A DNA stretch of 64,000 bases from Calliopsis andreniformis (GCF_051401765.1 NW_027480495.1:1736001-1800000), one strand, 5' to 3'; shown: positions 1 to 13,938, counted from the first letter of the stretch. The notes: generated from the sequence alone by a model not told the origin. Program-made: numbers and translations.

Positions 1-1474
1 AATCCTCAATCTTCAACCCTGAATCCTCAATCCTCAATACTCAATCCTCAATCTTCAATCCTCAATACTCAATCTTCAATCCTCAATCCTCAATCCTCAA
101 TCCTCAATATTCAATCATCAATACTCAATCTTCAATCCTCAATCCTCAATCCTCAATTCTCAATCCTGAATCCTCAATCCTCAATCCTCAATCCTAAATC
201 CTCAATCCACAATCCTCAAGCTTCTATACTCAATAATCAATCTCCAATCCTAGATCCTCAATCCTCAATCCTCAATCCTCAATCCTCAATCTTCAATCCT
301 CAATATTCAATCATCAATACTCAATCTTCAAACCTCAATCTTCAATCCTCAATACTCAATCTTCAATCCTCAATCCTCAATCCTCAATCCTCAATCCTCA
401 ATCCTCAGGCATCAATACTCAATCTACAATATTCAATCCTCAATCCTTAATCCTCAATCCACAATCCTCAGCCTTCAATACTCAATACTCAATCTTCAAT
501 CCTCAATCCTCAATCCTCAATCCTCAATCCTCAATCCTCAATCCTCAATCCTCAATCCTCAATCTTCAACCCTGAATCCTCAATCCTCAATACTCAATCC
601 TCAATCTTCAATCCTCAATACTCAATCTTCAATCCTCAATCCTCAATCCTCAATCCTCAATCCTCAATCTTCAATCCTCAACACTCAATCTTCAATACTC
701 AATCCTCAATCCTCAATCCTCAATCCTCATTCTTCAATCCTCAACACCCAATCCTCAATCTTCAATCCTCAATCCTCAATCCTCAATCCTAATTCCTCAA
801 TCCTCATTCTTCAATCCTCAATACCCAATCCTCAATTTCAATCCTCAATCCTCAATCCTCATTTCTCAATCCTCAATCCTCAACCCTCAGCCCTCATCCT
901 CCATCCTCAGTACTCAATCCTCTATCCTCAATCTTCAATCCTCAATACTCAATCTTCAATCCTCATTCCTCAATCCTCAATCCTCAATCCTCAATCTTCA
1001 ATCCTCAATACTCAATCTGCAATCCTCAATCCTCAAACCTCAATCCTCAATCCTCATTCCTCAATCCTCAATACCCAATCCTCAGTCCTCAATCCTCAAT
1101 CCTCAATCCTCAATCCTCAATCTTCAACCCTGAATCCTCAATCCTCAATACTCAATCCTCAATCTCCAATCCTCAATTCTCAATCCTCAATCCTCAATCC
1201 TCAATCCTCAATCCTCAATCTTCAATCCTCAATCCACAATCGTCAAGCTTCTATACTCAATAATCAATCTCCAATCCTAGATCGTCAATCCTCAATCCTC
1301 AATCCTCAATCTTCAACCCTGAATCCTCAATCATCAAAACTCAATCCTCAATCTTCAATCGTCAATACTCAATCTTCAATCCTCAATCCTCAATCCTCAA
1401 TCCTCAGTCCTCAATCTTCAACCCTCGACACTCAATCTTCAATCCTCAATCCTCAATCCTCAATCCTCAATCCT
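1..1474 (+). repeat. Irregular satellite segment, left end of window
   Basis: Monomer variants without a clear local tandem unit. The word CTTCAACCCTGAATCC recurs near 11, 564, 1,122 and 1,313. AAGCTT-bearing boxes lie at 218 and 1,245. From about 500 onward the variant order matches 45,930 onward with an offset of about 45,425-45,438, including the CTCAACACCCAATC word at 740 and 46,171. No gene or non-satellite sequence is present. Confidence 0.85.
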
Positions 1475-3023
1475 CAGGTATTAATACTCAATCTTCAATG
1501 CTCAATCCTCAATCCTCAATCCTGAATCCTCATTCCCCAACCCTCAATCCTCATTCCTCAAACATCAATCCTCAACCCTCAGTCCTCATACTCAATTCTC
1601 AATTCTCAATCCTCAATCCTCAATCCTCAATCTTCAATCCTCAATAATCAATCTCCAATCCTCAATCCTCAGGCATCAATACTCAATCTTCAATACTCAA
1701 TCCTCAATCCTCAATCCTCAATCCTCAATCCTCAAACCTCAATCCTCAATCCTCAATATTCAATCATCAATACTCAATCTTCAATCCTCAATCCTCAATC
1801 CTCAATCCTCAATCCTCAATCCTCAATCCTCAATCCTCAATCCTCAATCCACAATCCTCAACCTTCAATACTCAATAATCAATCTCCAATCCTAGATCCT
1901 CAATCCTCAATCCTCAATCCTCATTCCTCAATCCTCAATACCCAATCCTCAATCTTCAAACCTCAAACATCAATCCTCAATTCTCAATCCTCAATCCTCA
2001 GTCCTCAGTCGTCGAATCTCAATCCCCGATGCTTAGCACGCATCCTCAATCCTCAGTCCTCAATCCTCAATCCTCAAACCTAAATCCTCTACCGTCAGTC
2101 CTCGTCCTCAATCCTCAAACCTCAATCCCCAATCCTCAATATTCAATCAGCAATACTCAATCTTCAATCCTCAATCCTCAATCCTCAATCCTAATTCCTC
2201 AATCCTCATTCTTCAATCCTCAATAACCAATCCTCAATTTCAATCCTCAATCCTCAATCTTCATTTCTCAATCCTCAATCCTCAACCCTCAGCCCTCATC
2301 CTCCATCCTCAGTACTCAATCCTCTATCCTCAATATTCAATCCTCAATACTCAATCTTCAATCCTCATTCCTCAATCCTTAATCCTCAATCCTCAATCTT
2401 CATTCTTCAATACTCAATCTGCAATCCTCAATCCTCAAACCTCAATCCTCAATCCTCATTCCTCAATCCTCAATTCCCAATCCTCAATCCTCAATCCTCA
2501 ATCCTCAATCCTCAATATTCAATCATCAATACTCAATCTTCAATCCTCAATCTTCAATCCTCAATACTCAACCTTCAATCCTCAATACTCAATCCTCAAT
2601 CCTCAATCCTCAAACCTCAATCCTCAATCCTCAATATTCAATCATCAATACTCAATCTTCAATCGTCAATCCTCAAACCTCAATCCTCAATCCTCATTAC
2701 TCAATCCTCAATCCTCAATATTCAATCCTCAATGCTCAATCTTCAATCATCAATCCTCAATCCTCAATTCTCAGTCGTCAATCCTCAGTCATCAATCCTC
2801 AATCTTCAATACTCAATCGTCAACCCTCAATATTCAATCATCAATACTCAATCTTCAATCCTCAATCCTCAAACCTCAATCCTCAATCCTCATTCTTCAA
2901 TCCTCAATATTCAATCATCAATACGCAATCTTCAACCCTCAATCTTCAATCCTCAATAGTCAATCTTCAATCCTCAATCCTCAATCCTCAATCCTCAATC
3001 CTCAATCCTCAATCCTCAATCCT
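1475..3023 (+). repeat. About 1.53-kb higher-order unit, copy 1 of tandem pair
   Basis: The unit begins at the word CAGGTATTAATAC at 1,475, which returns at 3,024. Internal markers repeat at +1,528: the dyad box at 2,028 and 3,556, and the word AATGCTCAATC at 2,731 and 4,259. The left part is offset by 1,549 because copy 2 has three fewer heptamers in a TCAATCC run near 3,340. It contains no gene. The 65- and 75-residue frames it carries recur in every copy and are translations of the repeat. Confidence 0.9.
2028..2044 (+). repeat. Dyad box, ATG type (copy 1)
   Basis: GATGC, loop TTAGCAC, GCATC: two 5-bp arms that are perfect reverse complements around a 7-nt loop. Upstream is TCGTCGAATC with CCCC. 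It is among the very few places in the satellite where G exceeds one per unit. Any hairpin or protein-binding role is inference. Confidence 0.85.
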
Positions 3024-4545
3024 CAGGTATTAATACTCAATCTTCAATGCTCAATCCTCAATCCTCAATCCTGAATCCTCATTCCCCAACCCTCAATCCT
3101 CATTCCTCAAACATCAATCCTCAACCCTCAGTCCTCATACTCAATTCTCAATTCTCAATCCTCAATCCTCAATCCTCAATCTTCAATCCTCAATAATCAA
3201 TCTCCAATCCTCAATCCTCAGGCATCAATACTCAATCTTCAATACTCAATCCTCAATCCTCAATCCTCAATCCTCAATCCTCAAACCTCAATCCTCAATC
3301 CTCAATATTCAATCATCAATACTCAATCTTCAATCCTCAATCCTCAATCCTCAATCCTCAATCCTCAATCCTCAATCCACAATCCTCAACCTTCAATACT
3401 CAATAATCAATCTCCAATCCTAGATCCTCAATCCTCAATCCTCAATCCTCATTCCTCAATCCTCAATACCCAATCCTCAATCTTCAAACCTCAAACATCA
3501 ATCCTCAATTCTCAATCCTCAATCCTCAGTCCTCAGTCGTCGAATCTCAATCCCCGATGCTTAGCACGCATCCTCAATCCTCAGTCCTCAATCCTCAATC
3601 CTCAAACCTAAATCCTCTACCGTCAGTCCTCGTCCTCAATCCTCAAACCTCAATCCCCAATCCTCAATATTCAATCAGCAATACTCAATCTTCAATCCTC
3701 AATCCTCAATCCTCAATCCTAATTCCTCAATCCTCATTCTTCAATCCTCAATAACCAATCCTCAATTTCAATCCTCAATCCTCAATCTTCATTTCTCAAT
3801 CCTCAATCCTCAACCCTCAGCCCTCATCCTCCATCCTCAGTACTCAATCCTCTATCCTCAATATTCAATCCTCAATACTAAATCTTCAATCCTCATTCCT
3901 CAATCCTTAATCCTCAATCCTCAATCTTCATTCTTCAATACTCAATCTGCAATCCTCAATCCTCAAACCTCAATCCTCAATCCTCATTCCTCAATCCTCA
4001 ATTCCCAATCCTCAATCCTCAATCCTCAATCCTCAATCCTCAATATTCAATCATCAATACTCAATCTTCAATCCTCAATCTTCAATCCTCAATACTCAAC
4101 CTTCAATCCTCAATACTCAATCCTCAATCCTCAATCCTCAAACCTCAATCCTCAATCCTCAATATTCAATCATCAATACTCAATCTTCAATCGTCAATCC
4201 TCAAACCTCAATCCTCAATCCTCATTACTCAATCCTCAATCCTCAATATTCAATCCTCAATGCTCAATCTTCAATCATCAATCCTCAATCCTCAATTCTC
4301 AGTCGTCAATCCTCAGTCATCAATCCTCAATCTTCAATACTCAATCGTCAACCCTCAATATTCAATCATCAATACTCAATCTTCAATCCTCAATCCTCAA
4401 ACCTCAATCCTCAATCCTCATTCTTCAATCCTCAATATTCAATCATCAATACGCAATCTTCAACCCTCAATCTTCAATCCTCAATAGTCAATCTTCAATC
4501 CTCAATCCTCAATCCTCAATCCTCAATCCTCAATCCTCAATCCTC
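3024..4545 (+). repeat. About 1.53-kb higher-order unit, copy 2 of tandem pair
   Basis: Near-identical to 1,475-3,023. Visible differences are the loss of three heptamers near 3,340, the loss of one heptamer near the right end, and C to A at 3,880 (position 2,352 has C). The unit ends where CAGGTATCAATAC at 4,545 continues into CTCAATCTACAATATTC instead of the copy-1 continuation. Confidence 0.9.
3556..3572 (+). repeat. Dyad box, ATG type (copy 2)
   Basis: Identical to 2,028-2,044 in the second 1.53-kb unit, offset 1,528. Confidence 0.85.
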
Positions 4546-4659
4546 AGGTATCAATACTCAATCTACAATATTCAATCCTCAATCCTTAATCCTCAATCCA
4601 CAATCCTCAACTTTCAATACTCAATACTTCATCTTCAATCCTCAATCCTCAATCTTCAA

Positions 4660-7020
4660 TCCTCAATCCTCAATCCTCAATCCTCAATATTCAATCCTCA
4701 ATACTCAACCTTCAATCATCAATCCTCAATCCTCAATTCTCAGTCGTCAATCCTCAGTCATCATTCCTCAATCTTCAATACTCAATCGTCAATCCTTAGT
4801 CCTCAATCCTCAATCCTCAATCCTCGTTCCTCAAACCTCAATCCTCAACCCTCAGACTTCATCCTCAATCCTCAAACCTCAATCCTCAATCCTCAATATT
4901 CAATCATCAATACTCAATCTTCAATCCTCAATCCTAAAACCTAAATCCTCAATCCTCATTCTTCAATCCTAAATACCCAATCCTCAATCTTCAATCCTCA
5001 ATCCTCAATACTCAATTCTCAATCCTCAATCCTTAGTCCTCAGACATCAAACGTCAATATTCAACCCTCAGTCCTCGTCCTCAATCCACAACCCTCAATC
5101 CTCAGTCCTCAATATTCAATCATCAATATTCAATCTTCAATCCTCAATCCTCAATCCTCAATCCTCAATCCTCAATCCTCAATCTTCAACCCTGAATCCT
5201 CAATCCTCAATACTCAATCCTTAATCTTCAATCCTCAATACTCAATCTTCAATCCTCAATCCTAAATCCTCAATCCTCAATATTCAATCATCAATACTCA
5301 ATCTTCAATCCTCAATCCTCAATCCTCAATTCTCAATCCTCAATCCTCAATCCTCAATCCTCAATCCTCAATCCTCAATCCACAATCCTCAACATTCTAT
5401 ACTCAATAATCAATCTCCAATCCTAGATCCTCAATCCTCAATCCTCAATCCTCAATCTTCAACCCTGAATCCTCAATCCTCAATACTCAATCCTCAATCT
5501 TCAATCCTCAATACTCAATCTTCAATCCTCAATCCTCAATCCTCTATCCTCAATCCTCAATCTTCAACCCTCAACACTCAATCCTCAGTCCTCAATCCTC
5601 AATCCTCAATCCTCAACCCTCAATCTTCAATCCTCATTACTAATCTTCAATCCTCAATCCTCAATCCTCAATCCTCAATCCTCAATCTTCAATCCTCAAT
5701 ACCCAATCCTCAATCTTCAATCCTCAATCCTTAATCCTCAATCCACAATCCTCAACCTTCAATACTCAATACTCGATCTTCAATCCTCAATCCTCAATCA
5801 TCAATCCTAAATTCTCAGTCGTCAATCCTCCTTCACCAATCCTCAATCTTCAATACTCAATCGTCAATCCTTAGTCCTCAATCCTCAATCCTCAATCCTC
5901 AATCCTCATTCCCCAACCCTCAATCCTCATTCCTCAAACCTCAATCCTCAACCCTCAGTCCTCATACTCAATTCTCAATTCTCAATCCTCAATCCTCAAT
6001 CCTCAATCTTCAATCCTCAATAATCAATCTCCAATCCTCAATCCTCAATCCTCGATCCTCAATCCTCAGGCATCAATACTCAATCTTCAATACTCAATCC
6101 TCAATCCTCAATCCTCAGTCCTCAATCTTCAACCCTCGACACTCAATCTTCAATCCTCAATCCTCAATCCTCAATCCTCAATCCTCAGGCATTAATACTC
6201 AATCTTCAATGCTCAATCCTCAATCCTCAATCCTGAATCCTCATTCCCCAACCCTCAATCCTCATTCCTCAAACATCAATCCTCAACCCTCAGTCCTCAT
6301 ACTCAATTCTCAATTCTCAATCCTCAATCCTCAATCCTCAATCTTCAATCCTCAATAATCAATCTCCAATCCTCAATCCTCAATCCTCGATCCTCAATCC
6401 TCTGGCATCAATACTCAATCTTCAATACTCAATCCTCAATCCTCAATCCTCAATCCTCAATCCTCAATCCTCAATCCTCAATCCTCAATATTCAATCCTC
6501 AATACTCAACCTTCAATCATCAATCCTCAATCCTCAATTCTCAGTCGTCAATCCTCAGTCATCATTCCTCAATCTTCAATACTCAATCGTCAATCCTTAG
6601 TCCTCAATCCTCAATCCTCAATCCTCGTTCCTCAAACCTCAATCCTCAACCCTCAGACTTCATCCTCAATCCTCAAACCTCAATCCTCAATCCTCAATAT
6701 TCAATCATCAATACTCAATCTTCAATCCTCAATCCTAAAACCTAAATCCTCAATCCTCATTCTTCAATCCTAAATACCCAATCCTCAATCTTCAATCCTC
6801 AATCCTCAATACTCAATTCTCAATCCTCAATCCTTAGTCCTCAGACATCAAACGTCAATATTCAACCCTCAGTCCTCGTCCTCAATCCACAACCCTCAAT
6901 CCTCAGTCCTCAATATTCAATCATCAATATTCAATCTTCAATCCTCAATCCTCAATCCTCAATCCTCAATCCTCAATCCTCAATCTTCAACCCTGAATCC
7001 TCAATCCTCAATACTCAATC
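4660..7020 (+). repeat. 1,801-bp tandem duplication, one full and one partial copy
   Basis: The word AATATTCAATCCTCAATACTC at 4,686 recurs at 6,487, and the box-4 core at 5,052 recurs at 6,853, both +1,801. Copy 1 spans about 4,660-6,460. Copy 2 is cut off near 7,020 by the junction with the next 5,213-bp unit. The G-bearing word CCTCTGGCATC near 6,400 is near the right end of copy 1. Confidence 0.85.
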
Positions 7021-7240
7021 CTCAATCCTCAATCCTCAATCCTCAATCCTCAATCCTCAATCCACAATCCTCAACCTTCAATACTCAATAATCAATCTCC
7101 AATCCTAGATCCTCAATCCTCAATCCTCAATCCTCATTCCTCAATCCTCAATACCCAATCCTCAATCTTCAAACCTCAAACATCAATCCTCAATTCTCAA
7201 TCCTCAATCCTCAGTCCTCAGTCGTCGAATCTCAATCCCC

Positions 7241-7257
7241 GATGCTTAGCACGCATC
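7241..7257 (+). repeat. Dyad box, ATG type (copy 3)
   Basis: Identical box in the second 5,213-bp unit, corresponding to 2,028. Confidence 0.85.
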
Positions 7258-8768
7258 CTCAATCCTCAGTCCTCAATCCTCAATCCTCAAACCTAAATCC
7301 TCTACCGTCAGTCCTCGTCCTCAATCCTCAAACCTCAATCCCCAATCCTCAATATTCAATCAGCAATACTCAATCTTCAATCCTCAATCCTCAATCCTCA
7401 ATCCTAATTCCTCAATCCTCATTCTTCAATCCTCAATAACCAATCCTCAATTTCAATCCTCAATCCTCAATCTTCATTTCTCAATCCTCAATCCTCAACC
7501 CTCAGCCCTCATCCTCCATCCTCAGTACTCAATCCTCTATCCTCAATATTCAATCCTCAATACTCAATCTTCAATCCTCATTCCTCAATCCTTAATCCTC
7601 AATCCTCAATCTTCATTCTTCAATACTCAATCTGCAATCCTCAATCCTCAAACCTCAATCCTCAATCCTCATTCCTCAATCCTCAATTCCCAATCCTCAA
7701 TCCTCAATCCTCAATCCTCAATCCTCAATATTCAATCATCAATACTCAATCTTCAATCCTCAATCTTCAATCCTCAATACTCAACCTTCAATCCTCAATA
7801 CTCAATCCTCAATCCTCAATCCTCAAACCTCAATCCTCAATCCTCAATATTCAATCATCAATACTCAATCTTCAATCGTCAATCCTCAAACCTCAATCCT
7901 CAATCCTCATTACTCAATCCTCAATCCTCAATATTCAATCCTCAATGCTCAATCTTCAATCATCAATCCTCAATCCTCAATTCTCAGTCGTCAATCCTCA
8001 GTCATCAATCCTCAATCTTCAATACTCAATCGTCAACCCTCAATATTCAATCATCAATACTCAATCTTCAATCCTCAATCCTCAAACCTCAATCCTCAAT
8101 CCTCATTCTTCAATCCTCAATATTCAATCATCAATACGCAATCTTCAACCCTCAATCTTCAATCCTCAATAGTCAATCTTCAATCCTCAATCCTCAATCC
8201 TCAATCCTCAATCCTCAATCCTCAATCCTCAATCCTCAGGTATTAATACTCAATCTTCAATGCTCAATCCTCAATCCTCAATCCTGAATCCTCATTCCCC
8301 AACCCTCAATCCTCATTCCTCAAACATCAATCCTCAACCCTCAGTCCTCATACTCAATTCTCAATTCTCAATCCTCAATCCTCAATCCTCAATCTTCAAT
8401 CCTCAATAATCAATCTCCAATCCTCAATCCTCAGGCATCAATACTCAATCTTCAATACTCAATCCTCAATCCTCAATCCTCAATCCTCAATCCTCAAACC
8501 TCAATCCTCAATCCTCAATATTCAATCATCAATACTCAATCTTCAATCCTCAATCCTCAATCCTCAATCCTCAATCCTCAATCCTCAATCCACAATCCTC
8601 AACCTTCAATACTCAATAATCAATCTCCAATCCTAGATCCTCAATCCTCAATCCTCAATCCTCATTCCTCAATCCTCAATACCCAATCCTCAATCTTCAA
8701 ACCTCAAACATCAATCCTCAATTCTCAATCCTCAATCCTCAGTCCTCAGTCGTCGAATCTCAATCCCC

Positions 8769-8785
8769 GATGCTTAGCACGCATC
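8769..8785 (+). repeat. Dyad box, ATG type (copy 4)
   Basis: Identical box in the second 5,213-bp unit, corresponding to 3,556. It is the source-like copy for the chimeric cassette at 14,192. Confidence 0.85.
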
Positions 8786-9872
8786 CTCAATCCTCAGTCC
8801 TCAATCCTCAATCCTCAAACCTAAATCCTCTACCGTCAGTCCTCGTCCTCAATCCTCAAACCTCAATCCCCAATCCTCAATATTCAATCAGCAATACTCA
8901 ATCTTCAATCCTCAATCCTCAATCCTCAATCCTAATTCCTCAATCCTCATTCTTCAATCCTCAATAACCAATCCTCAATTTCAATCCTCAATCCTCAATC
9001 TTCATTTCTCAATCCTCAATCCTCAACCCTCAGCCCTCATCCTCCATCCTCAGTACTCAATCCTCTATCCTCAATATTCAATCCTCAATACTAAATCTTC
9101 AATCCTCATTCCTCAATCCTTAATCCTCAATCCTCAATCTTCATTCTTCAATACTCAATCTGCAATCCTCAATCCTCAAACCTCAATCCTCAATCCTCAT
9201 TCCTCAATCCTCAATTCCCAATCCTCAATCCTCAATCCTCAATCCTCAATCCTCAATATTCAATCATCAATACTCAATCTTCAATCCTCAATCTTCAATC
9301 CTCAATACTCAACCTTCAATCCTCAATACTCAATCCTCAATCCTCAATCCTCAAACCTCAATCCTCAATCCTCAATATTCAATCATCAATACTCAATCTT
9401 CAATCGTCAATCCTCAAACCTCAATCCTCAATCCTCATTACTCAATCCTCAATCCTCAATATTCAATCCTCAATGCTCAATCTTCAATCATCAATCCTCA
9501 ATCCTCAATTCTCAGTCGTCAATCCTCAGTCATCAATCCTCAATCTTCAATACTCAATCGTCAACCCTCAATATTCAATCATCAATACTCAATCTTCAAT
9601 CCTCAATCCTCAAACCTCAATCCTCAATCCTCATTCTTCAATCCTCAATATTCAATCATCAATACGCAATCTTCAACCCTCAATCTTCAATCCTCAATAG
9701 TCAATCTTCAATCCTCAATCCTCAATCCTCAATCCTCAATCCTCAATCCTCAATCCTCAGGTATCAATACTCAATCTACAATATTCAATCCTCAATCCTT
9801 AATCCTCAATCCACAATCCTCAACTTTCAATACTCAATACTTCATCTTCAATCCTCAATCCTCAATCTTCAA

Positions 9873-12800
9873 TCCTCAATCCTCAATCCTCAATCCTCAA
9901 TATTCAATCCTCAATACTCAACCTTCAATCATCAATCCTCAATCCTCAATTCTCAGTCGTCAATCCTCAGTCATCATTCCTCAATCTTCAATACTCAATC
10001 GTCAATCCTTAGTCCTCAATCCTCAATCCTCAATCCTCGTTCCTCAAACCTCAATCCTCAACCCTCAGACTTCATCCTCAATCCTCAAACCTCAATCCTC
10101 AATCCTCAATATTCAATCATCAATACTCAATCTTCAATCCTCAATCCTAAAACCTAAATCCTCAATCCTCATTCTTCAATCCTAAATACCCAATCCTCAA
10201 TCTTCAATCCTCAATCCTCAATACTCAATTCTCAATCCTCAATCCTTAGTCCTCAGACATCAAACGTCAATATTCAACCCTCAGTCCTCGTCCTCAATCC
10301 ACAACCCTCAATCCTCAGTCCTCAATATTCAATCATCAATATTCAATCTTCAATCCTCAATCCTCAATCCTCAATCCTCAATCCTCAATCCTCAATCTTC
10401 AACCCTGAATCCTCAATCCTCAATACTCAATCCTTAATCTTCAATCCTCAATACTCAATCTTCAATCCTCAATCCTAAATCCTCAATCCTCAATATTCAA
10501 TCATCAATACTCAATCTTCAATCCTCAATCCTCAATCCTCAATTCTCAATCCTCAATCCTCAATCCTCAATCCTCAATCCTCAATCCTCAATCCACAATC
10601 CTCAACATTCTATACTCAATAATCAATCTCCAATCCTAGATCCTCAATCCTCAATCCTCAATCCTCAATCTTCAACCCTGAATCCTCAATCCTCAATACT
10701 CAATCCTCAATCTTCAATCCTCAATACTCAATCTTCAATCCTCAATCCTCAATCCTCTATCCTCAATCCTCAATCTTCAACCCTCAACACTCAATCCTCA
10801 GTCCTCAATCCTCAATCCTCAATCCTCAACCCTCAATCTTCAATCCTCATTACTAATCTTCAATCCTCAATCCTCAATCCTCAATCCTCAATCCTCAATC
10901 TTCAATCCTCAATACCCAATCCTCAATCTTCAATCCTCAATCCTTAATCCTCAATCCACAATCCTCAACCTTCAATACTCAATACTCGATCTTCAATCCT
11001 CAATCCTCAATCATCAATCCTAAATTCTCAGTCGTCAATCCTCCTTCACCAATCCTCAATCTTCAATACTCAATCGTCAATCCTTAGTCCTCAATCCTCA
11101 ATCCTCAATCCTCAATCCTCATTCCCCAACCCTCAATCCTCATTCCTCAAACCTCAATCCTCAACCCTCAGTCCTCATACTCAATTCTCAATTCTCAATC
11201 CTCAATCCTCAATCCTCAATCTTCAATCCTCAATAATCAATCTCCAATCCTCAATCCTCAATCCTCGATCCTCAATCCTCAGGCATCAATACTCAATCTT
11301 CAATACTCAATCCTCAATCCTCAATCCTCAGTCCTCAATCTTCAACCCTCGACACTCAATCTTCAATCCTCAATCCTCAATCCTCAATCCTCAATCCTCA
11401 GGCATTAATACTCAATCTTCAATGCTCAATCCTCAATCCTCAATCCTGAATCCTCATTCCCCAACCCTCAATCCTCATTCCTCAAACATCAATCCTCAAC
11501 CCTCAGTCCTCATACTCAATTCTCAATTCTCAATCCTCAATCCTCAATCCTCAATCTTCAATCCTCAATAATCAATCTCCAATCCTCAATCCTCAATCCT
11601 CGATCCTCAATCCTCTGGCATCAATACTCAATCTTCAATACTCAATCCTCAATCCTCAATCCTCAATCCTCAATCCTCAATCCTCAATCCTCAATCCTCA
11701 ATATTCAATCCTCAATACTCAACCTTCAATCATCAATCCTCAATCCTCAATTCTCAGTCGTCAATCCTCAGTCATCATTCCTCAATCTTCAATACTCAAT
11801 CGTCAATCCTTAGTCCTCAATCCTCAATCCTCAATCCTCGTTCCTCAAACCTCAATCCTCAACCCTCAGACTTCATCCTCAATCCTCAAACCTCAATCCT
11901 CAATCCTCAATATTCAATCATCAATACTCAATCTTCAATCCTCAATCCTAAAACCTAAATCCTCAATCCTCATTCTTCAATCCTAAATACCCAATCCTCA
12001 ATCTTCAATCCTCAATCCTCAATACTCAATTCTCAATCCTCAATCCTTAGTCCTCAGACATCAAACGTCAATATTCAACCCTCAGTCCTCGTCCTCAATC
12101 CACAACCCTCAATCCTCAGTCCTCAATATTCAATCATCAATATTCAATCTTCAATCCTCAATCCTCAATCCTCAATCCTCAATCCTCAATCCTCAATCTT
12201 CAACCCTGAATCCTCAATCCTCAATACTCAATCCTTAATCTTCAATCCTCAATACTCAATCTTCAATCCTCAATCCTAAATCCTCAATCCTCAATATTCA
12301 ATCATCAATACTCAATCTTCAATCCTCAATCCTCAATCCTCAATTCTCAATCCTCAATCCTCAATCCTCAATCCTCAATCCTCAATCCTCAATCCACAAT
12401 CCTCAACATTCTATACTCAATAATCAATCTCCAATCCTAGATCCTCAATCCTCAATCCTCAATCCTCAATCTTCAACCCTGAATCCTCAATCCTCAATAC
12501 TCAATCCTCAATCTTCAATCCTCAATACTCAATCTTCAATCCTCAATCCTCAATCCTCTATCCTCAATCCTCAATCTTCAACCCTCAACACTCAATCCTC
12601 AGTCCTCAATCCTCAATCCTCAATCCTCAACCCTCAATCTTCAATCCTCATTACTAATCTTCAATCCTCAATCCTCAATCCTCAATCCTCAATCCTCATT
12701 CTTCAATCCTCAATACCCAATCCTCAATCTTCAATCCTCAATCCTTAATCCTCAATCCACAATCCTCAACCTTCAATACTCAATACTCGATCTTCAATCC

Positions 12801-13470
12801 TCAATCCTCAATCATCAATCCTAAATTCTCAGTCGTCAATCCTCCTTCACCAATCCTCAATCTTCAATACTCAATCGTCAATCCTTAGTCCTCAATCCTC
12901 AATCCTCAATCCTCAATCCTCATTCCCCAACCCTCAATCCTCATTCCTCAAACCTCAATCCTCAACCCTCAGTCCTCATACTCAATTCTCAATCCTCAAT
13001 CCTCAATCCTCAATCCTCAATCTTCAATCCTCAATAATCAATCTCCAATCCTCAATCCTCAATCCTCGATCCTCAATCCTCAGGCATCAATACTCAATCT
13101 TCAATACTCAATCCTCAATCCTCAATCCTCAGTCCTCAATCTTCAACCCTCGACACTCAATCTTCAATCCTCAATCCTCAATCCTCAATCCTCAATCCTC
13201 AATCCTCAATCCTCAGGCATTAATACTCAATCTTCAATGCTCAATCCTCAATCCTCAATCCTGAATCCTCATTCCCCAACCCTCAATCCTCATTCCTCAA
13301 ACATCAATCCTCAACCCTCAGTCCTCATACTCAATTCTCAATCCTCAATCTTCAATCCTCAATAATCAATCTCCAATCCTCAATCCTCAATCCTCGATTC
13401 TCAATCCTCTGGCATCAATACTCAATCTTCAATACTCAATCCTCAATCCTCAATCCTCAATCCTCAATCC
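9873..13470 (+). repeat. 1,801-bp tandem duplication, two full copies
   Basis: Same unit as at 4,660, here complete twice: about 9,873-11,673 and 11,674-13,470. Box-4 cores at 10,265 and 12,066 are 1,801 apart, and CCTCTGGCATC occurs near 11,612 and 13,406. Copies differ by single bases (an AATCTTC versus ATTCTTC unit near 10,900 and 12,700) and by small heptamer gains and losses near 13,200 and 13,340. Confidence 0.85.
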
Positions 13471-13938
13471 TCAAACCTCAATCCTCAATCCTCAATATTC
13501 AATCATCAATACTCAATCTTCAATCCTCAATCCTCAATCCTCAATCCTCAATCCTCAATCCTCAATCCTCAATACTCAATCCTCATTCTTCAATCCTCAA
13601 TACCCAATCCTCCATCTTCAATCCTCAATCCTCAATCCTCAATCCTAATTCCTCAATCCTCATTCTTCAATCCTCAATACCCAATCCTCAATTTCAATCC
13701 TCAATCTTCAATCCTCAAACATCAATCCTCAATTCTCAATCCTCAACACTCGATCTTCAATCCTCAATCCTCAATCCTCAGTCCTCAATCCTCATTCTTC
13801 AATCCTCAATACCTAATCCTCAATCTTCAATCCTCAATCCTCAATCCTCAATTCTCAATCCTCAATCCTCAGTCCTCAGTCGTCGAACATCAATCCCCGA
13901 CCCTTAGCACTCATCCTCAATCCTCATCCCTCAATCCA
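11674..13938 (+). repeat. 3,622-bp-offset block, left copy
   Basis: The box-4 core at 12,066 and the CCGACCC box at 13,899 recur at 15,688 and 17,521, both +3,622. Homology ends at 13,938: here the array continues CCACAATATTC, while the right copy continues CCACAATCCTC. The block overlaps the second 1,801-bp copy and adds about 470 bp with the AATTTC and CCGACCC words. Confidence 0.85.

Larger units (their letters stand above)
1807..7020 (+). repeat. 5,213-bp higher-order unit, copy 1
   Basis: Markers repeat at exactly +5,213 in the next copy: dyad boxes 2,028 to 7,241 and 3,556 to 8,769; box-4 cores 5,052 to 10,265 and 6,853 to 12,066; and the private base A at 3,880 to 9,093. Left homology starts inside a TCAATCC run before 1,857. 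It ends near 7,020, where this copy continues as TCAATCC units while copy 2 continues as TTAATCT. Most of the 1.53-kb pair and part of a 1,801-bp duplication are nested inside. Confidence 0.92.
7021..12233 (+). repeat. 5,213-bp higher-order unit, copy 2
   Basis: Directly abuts copy 1 and repeats its markers at constant offset, so I see no net length change along the compared markers. The nested 1.53-kb boundary CAGGTATTAATAC is at 8,237 and the CAGGTATCAATAC boundary at 9,758, both exactly 5,213 from their counterparts. The array continues past 12,233 as a full second copy of the 1,801-bp unit, which copy 1 has only in part. Confidence 0.92.

Noticed and set aside
2028..2044. Dyad box as a rho-independent terminator
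   Set aside because: The arms are only 5 bp with a 7-nt loop and there is no T tract after it.
2029..2226. Recurrent 65-codon frame starting at the dyad box ATG (also 3,557, 7,242, 8,770 and 14,193)
   Set aside because: It recurs because the higher-order unit is duplicated. The box's GACGC variant removes the ATG in the other copies without other change. No sign of coding constraint.
5052..5070. ACGT and AATATT palindromes in box 4 as an operator
   Set aside because: They are 4-6 bp palindromes expected by chance in a fixed repeated word, with no gene nearby to control.
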